A DNA stretch of 64,000 nt from Phytophthora colocasiae. Lineage: Eukaryota; Oomycota; Peronosporomycetes; Peronosporales; Peronosporaceae. A model generated the notes under the pieces. The model saw only the letters and a program-made list of their open reading frames with translations. It had not been told where the DNA came from and made no database searches. How positions within the stretch are numbered: position 1 is the stretch's first letter; each line of letters opens with the position of its first letter. The DNA is taken from positions 1,178,001 to 1,242,000 of the forward strand of contig JAGKQI010000064.1 in NCBI GenBank assembly GCA_018806915.1, given 5' to 3'. Shown here piece after piece: positions 51,593 to 63,660 of the stretch. Both the position numbers and the translations under genes were made by a program.

Positions 51593-52484
51593 AACTCCTT
51601 GCATTCGTTTCGCGTGCGCACGCTCTGTGTGTCGTTCGTGATCGAGGCGTGTTGCACGCCATCTTTGCTCTTTTGCTCTTTTGCTCTTTTGCTCTTTTGC
51701 TCTTTTGCTCTAGCTCTTGCACAGCTGCACGCTACCTCTTTTCGAGTCGCGTTAATGCACTCACTTGCCTAAAACCACGCGCTTCCCTCGACATTCGCTG
51801 CAATACAATACACTAGATACACTACTCCAGTCCCACCCAGTCCCACCTAGTCCTACCTAGTCCCGCTGGTCCTTTCAATTCGTCTTTCCAAGAAGTACCG
51901 TGTCGCTTGTACTTGCTGTCGTCTCTATTTTCTGATCACCAAATAAGCTAACGATGGCACGCGTATTGGATAGTGAACAGTCCATAGCGTCAATGGCAAC
52001 TTCGGCCATAGTAGAGGACCGGCGCGCTCATTTCAGGTGGATGGATGGCCATCGAGAGGCGAAAAGCCGTCACATCGAATGACTCGTTTGGTACATGTAC
52101 ACGTCGGCCCATCGAAGCTAACCATCGCAAGCTATGGATCGTGATGCACTGTTGACACGTACCTCACAGCACGGTGTTGTGGAGTAGGCAGAGTGAGAGA
52201 GAGCGTTGGCGATATTGGTGTCGAGCGATAGTATGGGAGTGTTATGTAGTAGGGGTATTGTGAGTGGCGGACGATATGGAGCGTGAAGAGAGGTCGATGT
52301 AGTAGTAGGGAGGGTGTGTAAGGTGTATGGTGCAGGTGGTGCAGGTGGTGCAGGTGGTGCAGGTGGTGCAGGTGGTGCAGGTGGTGCAGGTGGTGCAGGT
52401 GGTGCAGGTGTTTAAGCATGGTTTGTAGAGTTGTGGTGTGTGTTCTAGGGGTTGAAAATGTGTGTGTTTTTGTGTGTTGTAAGA

Positions 52485-52556
52485 GCCCCTATAGCTCAGT
52501 GGTAGAGCACCCGCTTAGTAAGCGGAAGGTCGGTAGTTCAATCCTGCCTGGGGGCA
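52485..52556 (+). tRNA. tRNA-Thr(AGU), array copy 4
   Basis: 72 nt, identical to the array consensus. Its downstream octamer block is the shortest (two repeats). Confidence 0.96.
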
Positions 52557-53417
52557 AACTCCTTGCATTCGTTTCGCGTGCGCACGCTCTGTGTGTCGTT
52601 CGTGATCGAGGCGTGTTGCACGCCATCTTTGCTCTTTTGCTCTTTTGCTCTAGCTCTTGCACAGCTGCACGCTACCTCTTTTCGAGTCGCGTTAATGCAC
52701 TCACTTGCCTAAAACCACGCGCTTCCCTCGACATTCGCTGCAATACAATACACTAGATACACTACTCCAGTCCCACCCAGTCCCACCTAGTCCTACCTAG
52801 TCCCGCTGGTCCTTTCAATTCGTCTTTCCAAGAAGTACCGTGTCGCTTGTACTTGCTGTCGTCTCTATTTTCTGATCACCAAATGGGCTAACGATGGCAC
52901 GCGTATTGGATAGTGAACAGTCCATAGCGTCAATGGCAACTTCGGCCATAGTAGAGGACCGGCGCGCTCATTTCAGGTGGATGGATGGCCATCGAGAGGC
53001 GAAAAGCCGTCACATCGAATGATTCGTTTGGTACATGTACACGTCGGCCCATCGAAGCTAACCATCGCAAGCTATGGATCGTGATGCACTGTTGACACGT
53101 ACCTCACAGCACGGTGTTGTGGAGTAGGCAGAGTGAGAGAGAGCGTTGGCGATATTGGTGTCGAGCGATAGTATGGGAGTGTTATGTAGTAGGGGTATTG
53201 TGAGTGGCGGACGATATGGAGCGTGAAGAGAGGTCGATGTAGTAGTAGGGAGGGTGTGTAAGGTGTGTATGGTGTGTATGGTGCAGGTGGTGCAGGTGGT
53301 GCAGGTGGTGCAGGTGGTGCAGGTGGTGCAGGTGGTGCAGGTGTTTAAGCATGGTTTGTAGAGTTGTGGTGTGTGTTCTAGGGGTTGAAAATGTGTGTGT
53401 TTTTGTGTGTTGTAAGA

Positions 53418-53489
53418 GCCCCTATAGCTCAGTGGTAGAGCACCCGCTTAGTAAGCGGAAGGTCGGTAGTTCAATCCTGCCTGGGGGCA
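53418..53489 (+). tRNA. tRNA-Thr(AGU), array copy 5
   Basis: 72 nt, identical to the array consensus. Confidence 0.96.
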
Positions 53490-54373
53490 AACTCCTTGCA
53501 TTCGTTTCGCGTGCGCACGCTCTGTGTGTCGTTCGTGATCGAGGCGTGTTGCACGCCATCTTTGCTCTTTTGCTCTTTTGCTCTTTTGCTCTTTTGCTCT
53601 TTTGCTCTAGCTCTTGCACAGCTGCACGCTACCTCTTTTCGAGTCGCGTTAATGCACTCACTTGCCTAAAACCACGCGCTTCCCTCGACATTCGCTGCAA
53701 TACAATACACTAGATACACTACTCCAGTCCCACCCAGTCCCACCTAGTCCTACCTAGTCCCGCTGGTCCTTTCAATTCGTCTTTCCAAGAAGTACCGTGT
53801 CGCTTGTACTTGCTGTCGTCTCTATTTTCTGATCACCAAATGGGCTAACGATGGCACGCGTATTGGATAGTGAACAGTCCATAGCGTCAATGGCAACTTC
53901 GACCATAGTAGAGGACCGGCGCGCTCATTTCAGGTGGATGGATGGCCATCGAGAGGCGAAAAGCCGTCACATCGAATGATTCGTTTGGTACATGTACACA
54001 TCGGCCCATCGAAGCTAACCATCGCAAGCTATGGATCGTGAGGCACTGTTGACACGTACCTCACAGCACGGTGTTGTGGTGTAGGCAGAGTGAGAGAGAG
54101 CGTTGGCGATATTGGTGTCGAGCGATAGTATGGGAGTGTTATGTAGTAGGGGTATTGTGAGTGGCGGACGATATGGAGCGTGAAGAGAGGTCGATGTAGT
54201 AGTAGGGAGGGTGTGTAAGGTGTGTATGGTGTGTATGGTGCAGGTGGTGCAGGTGGTGCAGGTGGTGCAGGTGGTGCAGGTGGTGCAGGTGGTGCAGGTG
54301 TTTAAGCATGGTTTGAGAGTTGTGGTGTGTGTTCTAGGGGTTGAAAATGTGTGTGTTTTTGTGTGTTGTAAGA

Positions 54374-54445
54374 GCCCATATAGCTCAGTGGTAGAGCACC
54401 CGCTTAGTAAGCGGAAGGTCGGTAGTTCAATCCTGCCTGGGGGCA
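54374..54445 (+). tRNA. tRNA-Thr(AGU), array copy 6, acceptor-stem variant
   Basis: 72 nt with C5 changed to A (GCCCATA), leaving an A-G mismatch in the acceptor stem. Otherwise consensus; function may be reduced. Confidence 0.88.
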
Positions 54446-55319
54446 AACTCCTTGCATTCGTTTCGCGTGCGCACGCTCTGTGTGTCGTTCGTGATCGAGG
54501 CGTGTTGCACGCCGTCTTTGCTCTTTTGCTCTTTTGCTCTTTTGCTCTTTTGCTCTAGCTCTTGCACAGCTGCACGCTACCTCTTTTCGAGTCGCGTTAA
54601 TGCACTCACTTGCCTAAAACCACGCGCTTCCCTCGACATTCGCTGCAATACAATACACTAGATACACTACTCCAGTCCCACCCAGTCCCACCTAGTCCTA
54701 CCTAGTCCCGCTGGTCCTTTCAATTCGTCTTTCCAAGAAGTACCGTGTCGCTTGTACTTGCTGTCGTCTCTATTTTCTGATCACCAAATGGGCTAACGGT
54801 GGCACGCGTATTGGATAGTGAACAGTCCATAGCGTCAATGGCAACTTCGACCATAGTAGAGGACCGGCGCGCTCATTTCAGGTGGATGGATGGCCATCGA
54901 GAGGCGAAAAGCCGTCACATCGAATGATTCGTTTGGTACATGTACACATCGGCCCATCGAAGCTAACCATCGCAAGCTATGGATCGTGAGGCACTGTTGA
55001 CACGTACCTCACAGCACGGTGTTGTGGTGTAGGCAGAGTGAGAGAGCGTTGGCGATATTGGTGTCGAGCGATAGTATGGGAGTGTTATGTAGTAGGGGTA
55101 TTGTGAGTGGCGGACGATATGGAGCGTGAAGAGAGGTCGATGTAGTAGTAGGGAGGGTGTGTAAGGTGTGTATGGTGTGTATGGTGCAGGTGGTGCAGGT
55201 GGTGCAGGTGGTGCAGGTGGTGCAGGTGGTGCAGGTGGTGCAGGTGTTTAAGCATGGTTTGAGAGTTGTGGTGTGTGTTCTAGGGGTTGAAAATGTGTGT
55301 GTTTTTGTGTGTTGTAAGA

Positions 55320-55391
55320 GCCCCTATAGCTCAGTGGTAGAGCACCCGCTTAGTAAGCGGAAGGTCGGTAGTTCAATCCTGCCTGGGGGCA
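55320..55391 (+). tRNA. tRNA-Thr(AGU), array copy 7
   Basis: 72 nt, identical to the array consensus. Confidence 0.96.
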
Positions 55392-56272
55392 AACTCCTTG
55401 CATTCGTTTCGCGTGCGCACGCTCTGTGTGTCGTTCGTGATCGAGGCGTGTTGCACGCCGTCTTTGCTCTTTTGCTCTTTTGCTCTTTTGCTCTAGCTCT
55501 TGCACAGCTGCACGCTACCTCTTTTCGAGTCGCGTTAATGCACTCACTTGCCTAAAACCACGCGCTTCCCTCGACATTCGCTGCAATACAATACACTAGA
55601 TACACTACTCCAGTCCCACCCAGTCCCACCTAGTCCTACCTAGTCCCGCTGGTCCTTTCAATTCGTCTTTCCAAGAAGTACCGTGTCGCTTGTACTTGCT
55701 GTCGTCTTTATTTTCTGATCACCAAATGGGCTAACGGTGGCACGCGTATTGGATAGTGAACAGTCCATAGCGTCAATGGCAACTTCGGCCTTAGTAGAGG
55801 ACCGGCGCGCTCATTTCAGGTGGATGGATGGCCATCGAGAGGCGAAAAGCCGTCACATCGAATGACTCGTTTGGTACATGTACACATCGGCCCATCGAAG
55901 CTAACCATCGCAAGCTATGGATCGTGAGGCACTGTTGACACGTACCTCACAGCACGGTGTTGTGGTGTAGGCAGAGTGAGAGAGCGTTGGCGATATTGGT
56001 GTCGAGCGATAGTATGGGAGTGTTATGTAGTATTATTGTGAGTGGCGGACGATATGGAGCGTGAAGAGAGGTCGATGTAGTAGTAGGGAGGGTGTGTAAG
56101 GTGTGTATGGTGTGTATGGTGTGTATGGTGCAGGTGGTGCAGGTGGTGCAGGTGGTGCAGGTGGTGCAGGTGGTGCAGGTGGTGCAGGTGGTGCAAGTGT
56201 TTAAGCATGGTTTGAGAGTTGTGGTGTGTGTTCTAGGGGTTGAAAATGTGTGTGTTTTTGTGTGTTGTAAGA

Positions 56273-56344
56273 GCCCCTATAGCTCAGTGGTAGAGCACCC
56301 GCTTAGTAAGCGGAAGGTCGGTAGTTCAATCCTGCCTGGGGGCA
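56273..56344 (+). tRNA. tRNA-Thr(AGU), array copy 8
   Basis: 72 nt, identical to the array consensus. The minisatellite before it ends in a GTGCAAGTG variant shared only with copy 13. Confidence 0.96.
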
Positions 56345-56796
56345 AACTCCTTGCATTCGTTTCGCGTGCGCACGCTCTGTGTGTCGTTCGTGATCGAGGC
56401 GTGTTGCACGCCGTCTTTGCTCTTTTGCTCTTTTGCTCTTTTGCTCTTTTGCTCTTTTGCTCTAGCTCTTGCACAGCTGCACGCTACCTCTTTTCGAGTC
56501 GCGTTAATGCACTCACTTGCCTAAAACCACGCGCTTCCCTCGACATTCGCTGCAATACAATACACTAGATACACTACTCCAGTCCCACCCAGTCCCACCT
56601 AGTCCTACCTAGTCCCGCTGGTCCTTTCAATTCGTCTTTCCAAGAAGTACCGTGTCGCTTGTACTTGCTGTCGTCTTTATTTTCTGATCACCAAATGGGC
56701 TAACGGTGGCACGCGTATTGGATAGTGAACAGTCCATAGCGTCAATGGCAACTTCGGCCATAGTAGAGGACCGGCGCGCTCATTTCAGGTGGATGG

Positions 56797-56843
56797 CCCG
56801 CTTAGTAAGCGGAAGGTCGGTAGTTCAATCCTGCCTGGGGGCA
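56797..56843 (+). pseudogene. tRNA-Thr 3' fragment a
   Basis: 47 nt from position 27 to the end of the tRNA, joined directly to the spacer sequence GGTGGATGG. It lacks the acceptor 5' strand, D arm and A box, so it cannot be a gene. A deletion removed about 430 bp of unit plus the tRNA 5' part. Confidence 0.93.
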
Positions 56844-57725
56844 AACTCCTTGCATTCGTTTCGCGTGCGCACGCTCTGTGTGTCGTTCGTGATCGAGGCG
56901 TGTTGCACGCCGTCTTTACTCTTTTGCTCTTTTGCTCTTTTGCTCTTTTGCTCTTTTGCTCTTTTGCTCTTTTGCTCTAGCTCTTGCACAGCTGCACGCT
57001 ACCTCTTTTCGAGTCGCGTTAATGCACTCACTTGCCTAAAACCACGCGCTTCCCTCGACATTCGCTGCAATACAATACACTAGATACACTACTCCAGTCC
57101 CACCCAGTCCCACCTAGTCCTACCTAGTCCCGCTGGTCCTTTCAATTCGTCTTTCCAAGAAGTACCGTGTCGCTTGTACTTGCTGTCGTCTCTATTTTCT
57201 GATCACCAAATGGGCTAACGATGGCACGCGTATTGGATAGTCAACAGTCCATAGCGTCAATGGCAACTTCGACCATAGTAGAGGACCGGCGCGCTCATTT
57301 CAGGTGGATGGATGGCCATCGAGAGGCGAAAAGCCGTCACATCGAATGATTCGTTTGGTACATGTACACATCGGCCCATCAAAGCTAACCATCGCAAGCT
57401 ATGGATCGTGAGGCACTGTTGACACGTACCTCACAGCACGGTGTTGTGGTGTAGGCAGAGTGAGAGAGAGCGTTGGCGATATTGGTGTCGAGCGATAGTA
57501 TGGGAGTGTTATGTAGTAGGGGTATTGTGAGTGGCGGACGATATGGAGCGTGAAGAGAGGTCGATGTAGTAGTAGGGAGGGTGTGTAAGATGTGTATGGT
57601 GTGTATGGTGCAGGTGGTGCAGGTGGTGCAGGTGGTGCAGGTGGTGCAGGTGTTTAAGCATGGTTGAGAGTTGTGGTGTGTGTTCTAGGGGTTGAAAATG
57701 TGTGTGTTTTTTGTGTGTTGTAAGA

Positions 57726-57797
57726 GCCCCTATAGCTCAGTGGTAGAGCACCCGCTTAGTAAGCGGAAGGTCGGTAGTTCAATCCTGCCTGGGGGCA
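57726..57797 (+). tRNA. tRNA-Thr(AGU), array copy 9
   Basis: 72 nt, consensus. Leader has TTTTTT rather than TTTTT, a variant shared with the next copy. Confidence 0.96.
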
Positions 57798-58658
57798 AAC
57801 TCCTTGCATTCGTTTCGCGTGCGCACGCTCTGTGTGTCGTTCGTGATCGAGGCGTGTTGCACGCCGTCTTTGCTCTTTTGCTCTTTGCTCTTTGCTCTTT
57901 GCTCTTTGCTCTAGCTCTTGCACAGCTGCACGCTACCTCTTTCGAGTCGCGTTAATGCACTCACTTGCCTAAAACCACGCGCTTCCCTCGACATTCGCTG
58001 CAATACAATACACTAGATACACTACTCCAGTCCCACCCAGTCCCACCTAGTCCTACCTAGTCCCGCTGGTCCTTTCAATTCGTCTTTCCAAGAAGTACCG
58101 TGTCGCTTGTACTTGCTGTCGTCTCTATTTTCTGATCACCAAATGGGCTAACGATGGCACGCGTATTGGATAGTCAACAGTCCATAGCGTCAATGGCAAC
58201 TTCGACCATAGTAGAGGACCGGCGCGCTCATTTCAGGTGGATGGATGGCCATCGAGAGGCGAAAAGCCGTCACATCGAATGATTCGTTTGGTACATGTAC
58301 ACATCGGCCCATCAAAGCTAACCATCGCAAGCTATGGATCGTGAGGCACTGTTGACACGTACCTCACAGCACGGTGTTGTGGTGTAGGCAGAGTGAGAGA
58401 GAGCGTTGGCGATATTGGTGTCGAGCGATAGTATGGGAGTGTTATGTAGTAGGGGTATTGTGAGTGGCGGACGATATGGAGCGTGAAGAGAGGTCGATGT
58501 AGTAGTAGGGAGGGTGTGTAAGGTGTGTATGGTGTGTATGGTGCAGGTGGTGCAGGTGGTGCAGGTGGTGCAGGTGGTGCAGGTGTTTAAGCATGGTTGA
58601 GAGTTGTGGTGTGTGTTCTAGGGGTTGAAAATGTGTGTGTTTTTTGTGTGTTGTAAGA

Positions 58659-58730
58659 GCCCCTATAGCTCAGTGGTAGAGCACCCGCTTAGTAAGCGGA
58701 AGGTCGGTAGTTCAATCCTGCCTGGGGGCA
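58659..58730 (+). tRNA. tRNA-Thr(AGU), array copy 10
   Basis: 72 nt, identical to the array consensus; shares the TTTTTT leader with the preceding copy. Confidence 0.96.
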
Positions 58731-59600
58731 AACTCCTTGCATTCGTTTCGCGTGCGCACGCTCTGTGTGTCGTTCGTGATCGAGGCGTGTTGCACGCCAT
58801 CTTTGCTCTTTTGCTCTTTTGCTCTTTTGCTCTTTTGCTCTTTTGCTCTTTTGCTCTAGCTCTTGCACAGCTGCACGCTACCTCTTTTCGAGTCGCGTTA
58901 ATGCACTCACTTGCCTAAAACCACGCGCTTCCCTCGACATTCGCTGCAATACAATACACTAGATACACTACTCCAGTCCCACCCAGTCCCACCTAGTCCT
59001 ACCTAGGCCCGCTGGTCCTTTCAATTCGTCTTTCCAAGAAGTACCGTGTCGCTTGTACTTGCTGTCGTCTTTATTTTCTGATCACCAAATGGGCTAACGA
59101 TGGCACGTGTATTGGATAGTCAACAGTCCATAGCGTCAATGGCAACTTCGACCATAGTAGAGGACCGGCGCGCTCATTTCAGGTGGATGGATGGCCATCG
59201 AGAGGCGAAAAGCCGTCACATCGAATGATTCGTTTGGTACATGTACACATCGGCCCCATCAAAGCTAACCATCGCAAGCTATGGATCGTGAGGCACTGTT
59301 GGCACGTACCTCACAGCACGGTGTTGGTGTAGGCAGAGTGAGAGAGCGTTGGCGATATTGGTGTCGAGCGATAGTATGGGAGTGTTATGTAGTAGGGGTA
59401 TTGTGAGTGGCGGACGATATGGAGCGTGAAGAGAGGTCGATGTAGTAGTAGGGAGGGTGTGTAAGATGTGTATGGTGTGTATGGTGCAGGTGGTGCAGGT
59501 GGTGCAGGTGGTGCAGGTGGTGCAGGTGTTTAAGCATGGTTGAGAGTTGTGGTGTGTGTTCTAGGGGTTGAAAATGTGTGTGTTTTTGTGTGTTGTAAGA

Positions 59601-59672
59601 GCCCCTATAGCTCAGTGGTAGAGCACCCACTTAGTAAGCGGAAGGTCGGTAGTTCAATCCTGCCTGGGGGTA
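59601..59672 (+). tRNA. tRNA-Thr(AGU)-like, array copy 11, two stem changes
   Basis: 72 nt. G30 changed to A breaks an anticodon-stem pair and C72 changed to T weakens the first acceptor pair to G-U. Anticodon still AGT. May be decaying. Confidence 0.75.
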
Positions 59673-60548
59673 AACTCCTTGCATTCGTTTCGCGTGCGCA
59701 CGCTCTGTGTGTCGTTCGTGATCGAGGCGTGTTGCACGCCGTCTTTGCTCTTTTGCTCTTTTGCTCTTTTGCTCTAGCTCTTGCACAGCTGCACGCTACC
59801 TCTTTTCGAGTCGCGTTAATGCACTCACTTGCCTAAAACCACGCGCTTCCCTCGACATTCGCTGCAATACAATACACTAGATACACTACTCCAGTCCACC
59901 CAGTCCCACCTAGTCCTACCTAGTCCCGCTGGTCCTTTCAATTCGTCTTTCCAAGAAGTACCGTGTCGCTTGTACTTGCTGTCGTCTTTATTTTCTGATC
60001 ACCAAATGGGCTAACGGTGGCACGCGTATTGGATAGTGAACAGTCCATAGCGTCAATGGCAACTTCGGCCTTAGTAGAGGACCGGCGCGCTCATTTCAGG
60101 TGGATGGATGGCCATCGAGAGGCGAAAAGCCGTCACATCGAATGACTCGTTTGGTACATGTACACATCGGCCCATCGAAGCTAACCATCGCAAGCTATGG
60201 ATCGTGAGGCACTGTTGACACGTACCTCACAGCACGGTGTTGTGGTGTAGGCAGAGTGAGAGAGAGCGTTGGCGATATTGGTGTCGAGCGATAGTATGGG
60301 AGTGTTATGTAGTAGGGGTATTGTGAGTGGCGGACGATATGGAGCGTGAAGAGAGGTCGATGTAGTAGTAGGGAGGGTGTGTAAGGTGTGTATGGTGTGT
60401 ATGGTACAGGTGGTGCAGGTGGTGCAGGTGGTGCAGGTGGTGCAGGTGGTGCAGGTGGTGCAGGTGGTGCAAGTGTTTAAGCATGGTTTGAGAGTTGTGG
60501 TGTGTGTTCTAGGGGTTGAAAATGTGTGTGTTTTTGTGTGTTGTAAGA

Positions 60549-60619
60549 GCCCCTATAGCTCAGTGGTAGAGCACCCGCTTAGTAAGCGGAAGGTCGGTAG
60601 TTCAATCCTGCCTGAGGCA
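60549..60619 (+). pseudogene. tRNA-Thr(AGU) array copy 12, defective acceptor stem
   Basis: 71 nt; the 3' strand reads TGAGGC instead of TGGGGGC, with one base lost and one changed, so the acceptor stem cannot pair fully. Its octamer block has also lost the T4 runs (GCTCTTGTGCTCTG). Confidence 0.8.
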
Positions 60620-61056
60620 AACTCCCTTGCATTCGTTTCGCGTGCGCACGCTCTGTGTGTCGTTCGTGATCGAGGCGTGGTGCACGCCGTCTTTGCTCTT
60701 GTGCTCTGTTGCTCTTGTGCTCGAGCTCTTGCACAGCTGCACGCTACCTCTTTTCGAGTCGCGTTAATGCACTCACTTGCCTAAAACCACGCGCTTCCCT
60801 CGACATTCGCTGCAATACAATACACTAGATACACTACTCCAGTCCCACCCAGTCCCACCTAGTCCTACCTAGTCCCGCTGGTCCTTTCAATTCGTCTTTC
60901 CAAGAAGTACCGTGTCGCTTGTACTTGCTGTCGTCTCTATTTTCTGATCACCAAATAAGCTAACGATGGCACGCGTATTGGATAGTGAACAGTCCATAGC
61001 GTCAATGGCAACTACGGCCATAGTAGAGGACCGGCGCGCTCATTTCAGGTGGATGG

Positions 61057-61103
61057 CCCGCTTAGTAAGCGGAAGGTCGGTAGTTCAATCCTGCCTGGGG
61101 GCA
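61057..61103 (+). pseudogene. tRNA-Thr 3' fragment b
   Basis: 47 nt with the same GGTGGATGG-CCCGC junction as fragment a, 4260 bp away. The junction must have arisen once and been duplicated with its neighbours. Confidence 0.93.
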
Positions 61104-61935
61104 AACTCCTTGCATTCGTTTCGCGTGCGCACGCTCTGTGTGTCGTTCGTGATCGAGGCGTGTTGCACGCCGTCTTTGCTCTTTTGCTCTTTTGCTCTTT
61201 TGCTCTAGCTCTTGCACAGCTGCACGCTACCTCTTTTCGAGTCGCGTTAATGCACTCACTTGCCTAAAACCACGCGCTTCCCTCGACATTCGCTGCAATA
61301 CAATACACTAGATACACTACTCCAGTCCCACCCAGTCCCACCTGAGTCCTACCTAGTCCCGCTGGTCCTTTCAATTCGTCTTTCCAAGAAGTACCGTGTC
61401 GCTTGTACTTGCTGTCGTCTCTATTTTCTGATCACCAAATGGGCTAACGATGGCACGCGTATTGGATAGTGAACAGTCCATAGCGTCAATGGCAACTTCG
61501 ACCATAGTAGAGGACCGGCGCGCTCATTTCAGGTGGATGGATGGCCATCGAGAGGCGAAAAGCCGTCACATCGAATGATTCGTTTGGTACATGTACACAT
61601 CGGCCCATCGAAGCTAACCATCGCAAGCTATGGATCGTGAGGCACTGTTGACACGTACCTCACAGCACGGTGTTGTGGTGTAGGCAGAGTGAGAGAGCGT
61701 TGGCGATATTGGTGTCGAGCGATAGTATGGGAGTGTTATGTAGTAGGGGTATTGTGAGTGGCGGACGATATGGAGCGTGAAGAGAGGTCGATGTAGTAGT
61801 AGGGAGGGTGTGTAAGGTGTGTATGGTGCAGGTGGTGCAGGTGGTGCAGGTGGTGCAGGTGTTTAAGCATGGTTTGTAGAGTTGTGGTGTGTGTTCTAGG
61901 GGTTGAAAATGTGTGTGTTTTTGTGTGTTGTAAGA

Positions 61936-62007
61936 GCCCCTATAGCTCAGTGGTAGAGCACCCGCTTAGTAAGCGGAAGGTCGGTAGTTCAATCCTGCCT
62001 GGGGGCA
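61936..62007 (+). tRNA. tRNA-Thr(AGU), array copy 13
   Basis: 72 nt, identical to the array consensus. Confidence 0.96.
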
Positions 62008-62864
62008 AACTCCTTGCATTCGTTTCGCGTGCGCACGCTCTGTGTGTCGTTCGTGATCGAGGCGTGTTGCACGCCGTCTTTGCTCTTTTGCTCTTTTGCT
62101 CTTTTGCTCTTTTGCTCTAGCTCTTGCACAGCTGCACGCTACCTCTTTTCGAGTCGCGTTAATGCACTCACTTGCCTAAAACCACGCGCTTCCCTCGACA
62201 TTCGCTGCAATACAATACACTAGATACACTACTCCAGTCCCACCCAGTCCCACCTAGTCCTACCTAGTCCCGCTGGTCCTTTCAATTCGTCTTTCCAAGA
62301 AGTACCGTGTCGCTTGTACTTGCTGTCGTCTTTATTTTCTGATCACCAAATGGGCTAACGGTGGCACGCGTATTGGATAGTGAACAGTCCATAGCGTCAA
62401 TGGCAACTTCGGCCTTAGTAGAGGACCGGCGCGCTCATTTCAGGTGGATGGATGGCCATCGAGAGGCGAAAAGCCGTCACATCGAATGACTCGTTTGGTA
62501 CATGTACACATCGGCCCATCGAAGCTAACCATCGCAAGCTATGGATCGTGAGGCACTGTTGACACGTACCTCACAGCACGGTGTTGTGGTGTAGGCAGAG
62601 TGAGAGAGAGCGTTGGCGATATTGGTGTCGAGCGATAGTATGGGAGTGTTATGTAGTAGGGGTATTGTGAGTGGCGGACGATATGGAGCGTGAAGAGAGG
62701 TCGATGTAGTAGTAGGGAGGGTGTGTAAGGTGTGTATGGTGTGTATGGTGCAGGTGGTGCAGGTGGTGCAGGTGGTGCAGGTGGTGCAGGTGTTTAAGCA
62801 TGGTTGAGAGTTGTGGTGTGTGTTCTAGGGGTTGAAAATGTGTGTGTTTTTGTGTGTTGTAAGA

Positions 62865-62936
62865 GCCCCTATAGCTCAGTGGTAGAGCACCCGCTTAGTA
62901 AGCGGAAGGTCGGTAGTTCAATCCTGCCTGGGGGTA
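62865..62936 (+). tRNA. tRNA-Thr(AGU), array copy 14
   Basis: 72 nt with C72 changed to T (G1-U72), as in copy 11; otherwise consensus. Last copy before the array ends. Confidence 0.9.
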
Positions 62937-63660
62937 AACTCCTTGCATTCGTTTCGCGTGCGCACGCTCTGTGTGTCGTTCGTGATCGAGGCGTGTTGCA
63001 CGCCGTCTTTGCTCTTTTGCTTTTTTGCTCTTTTGCTCTTTTGCTCTTTTGCTCTAGCTCTTGCACAGCTGCACGCTACCTCTTTTCGAGTCGCGTTAAT
63101 GCACTCACTTGCCTAAAACCACGCGCTTCCCTCGACATTCGCTGCAATACAATACACTAGATACACTACTCCAGTCCCACCCAGTCCCACCTAGTCCTAC
63201 CTAGTCCCGCTGGTCCTTTCAATTCGTCTTTCCAAGAAGTACCGTGTCGCTTGTACTTGCTGTCGTCTTTATTTTCTGATCACCAAATGGGCTAACGGTG
63301 GCACGCGTATTGGATAGTGAACAGTCCATAGCGTCAATGGCAACTTCGGCCATAGTAGAGGACCGGCGCGCTCATTTCAGGTGGATGGATGGCCATCGAG
63401 AGGCGAAAAGCCGTCACATCGAATGACCCGTTTGGTACATGTACACGTCGGCCCATCGAAGCTAACCATCGCAAGCTATGGATCGTGAGGCACTGTTGAC
63501 ACGTACCTCACAGCACGGTGTTGTGGAGTAGGCAGAGTGAGTGAGAGCGTTGGCGATATTGGTGTCGAGCGATAGTATGGGGGTGTTATGTAGTAGGGGT
63601 ATTGTGAGTGGCGGACGATGTGGAGCGTGAAGAGAGGTCGATGTAGTAGTAGGGAGGGTG

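Larger units (their letters stand above)
49498..63660 (+). repeat. Tandem array of ~0.93-0.96 kb units each carrying tRNA-Thr(AGU)
   Basis: Fourteen full-length tRNA copies recur at spacings of 929-964 bp. Two extra, shortened units contain only the 3' two-thirds of the tRNA. Each unit in order: a 9-bp minisatellite, a short leader (CTAGGGGTTGAAAATGTG, TGTTGTAAGA), the tRNA, a hairpin-rich trailer, a GCTCTTTT minisatellite, and about 600 bp of unique, highly conserved spacer. Spacer identity is near-complete, implying ongoing homogenisation. Length variation comes mainly from the two minisatellites. No protein gene is credible inside. Confidence 0.97.

Noticed and set aside
50229..62800. ORFs with VQVVQVVQ or LHHLHHLHH repeats
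   Set aside because: Translations of the 9-bp minisatellite; no independent coding evidence.
49497..63160. Repeated ORFs containing SVVEHPLSKRKVGSSILPG or, antisense, PPGRIELPTFRLLSGCSTTEL
   Set aside because: They are translations of the tRNA-Thr sequence and its complement, a well-known spurious protein pattern in databases.
49498..63660. CRISPR array or centromeric satellite
   Set aside because: Units are near 1 kb, contain tRNA genes and have no short-repeat/spacer alternation.
49498..63660. tRNA-derived SINE family instead of tRNA genes
   Set aside because: The tRNAs are complete and mostly identical, units are strictly tandem, and there is no poly-A tail or target duplication.
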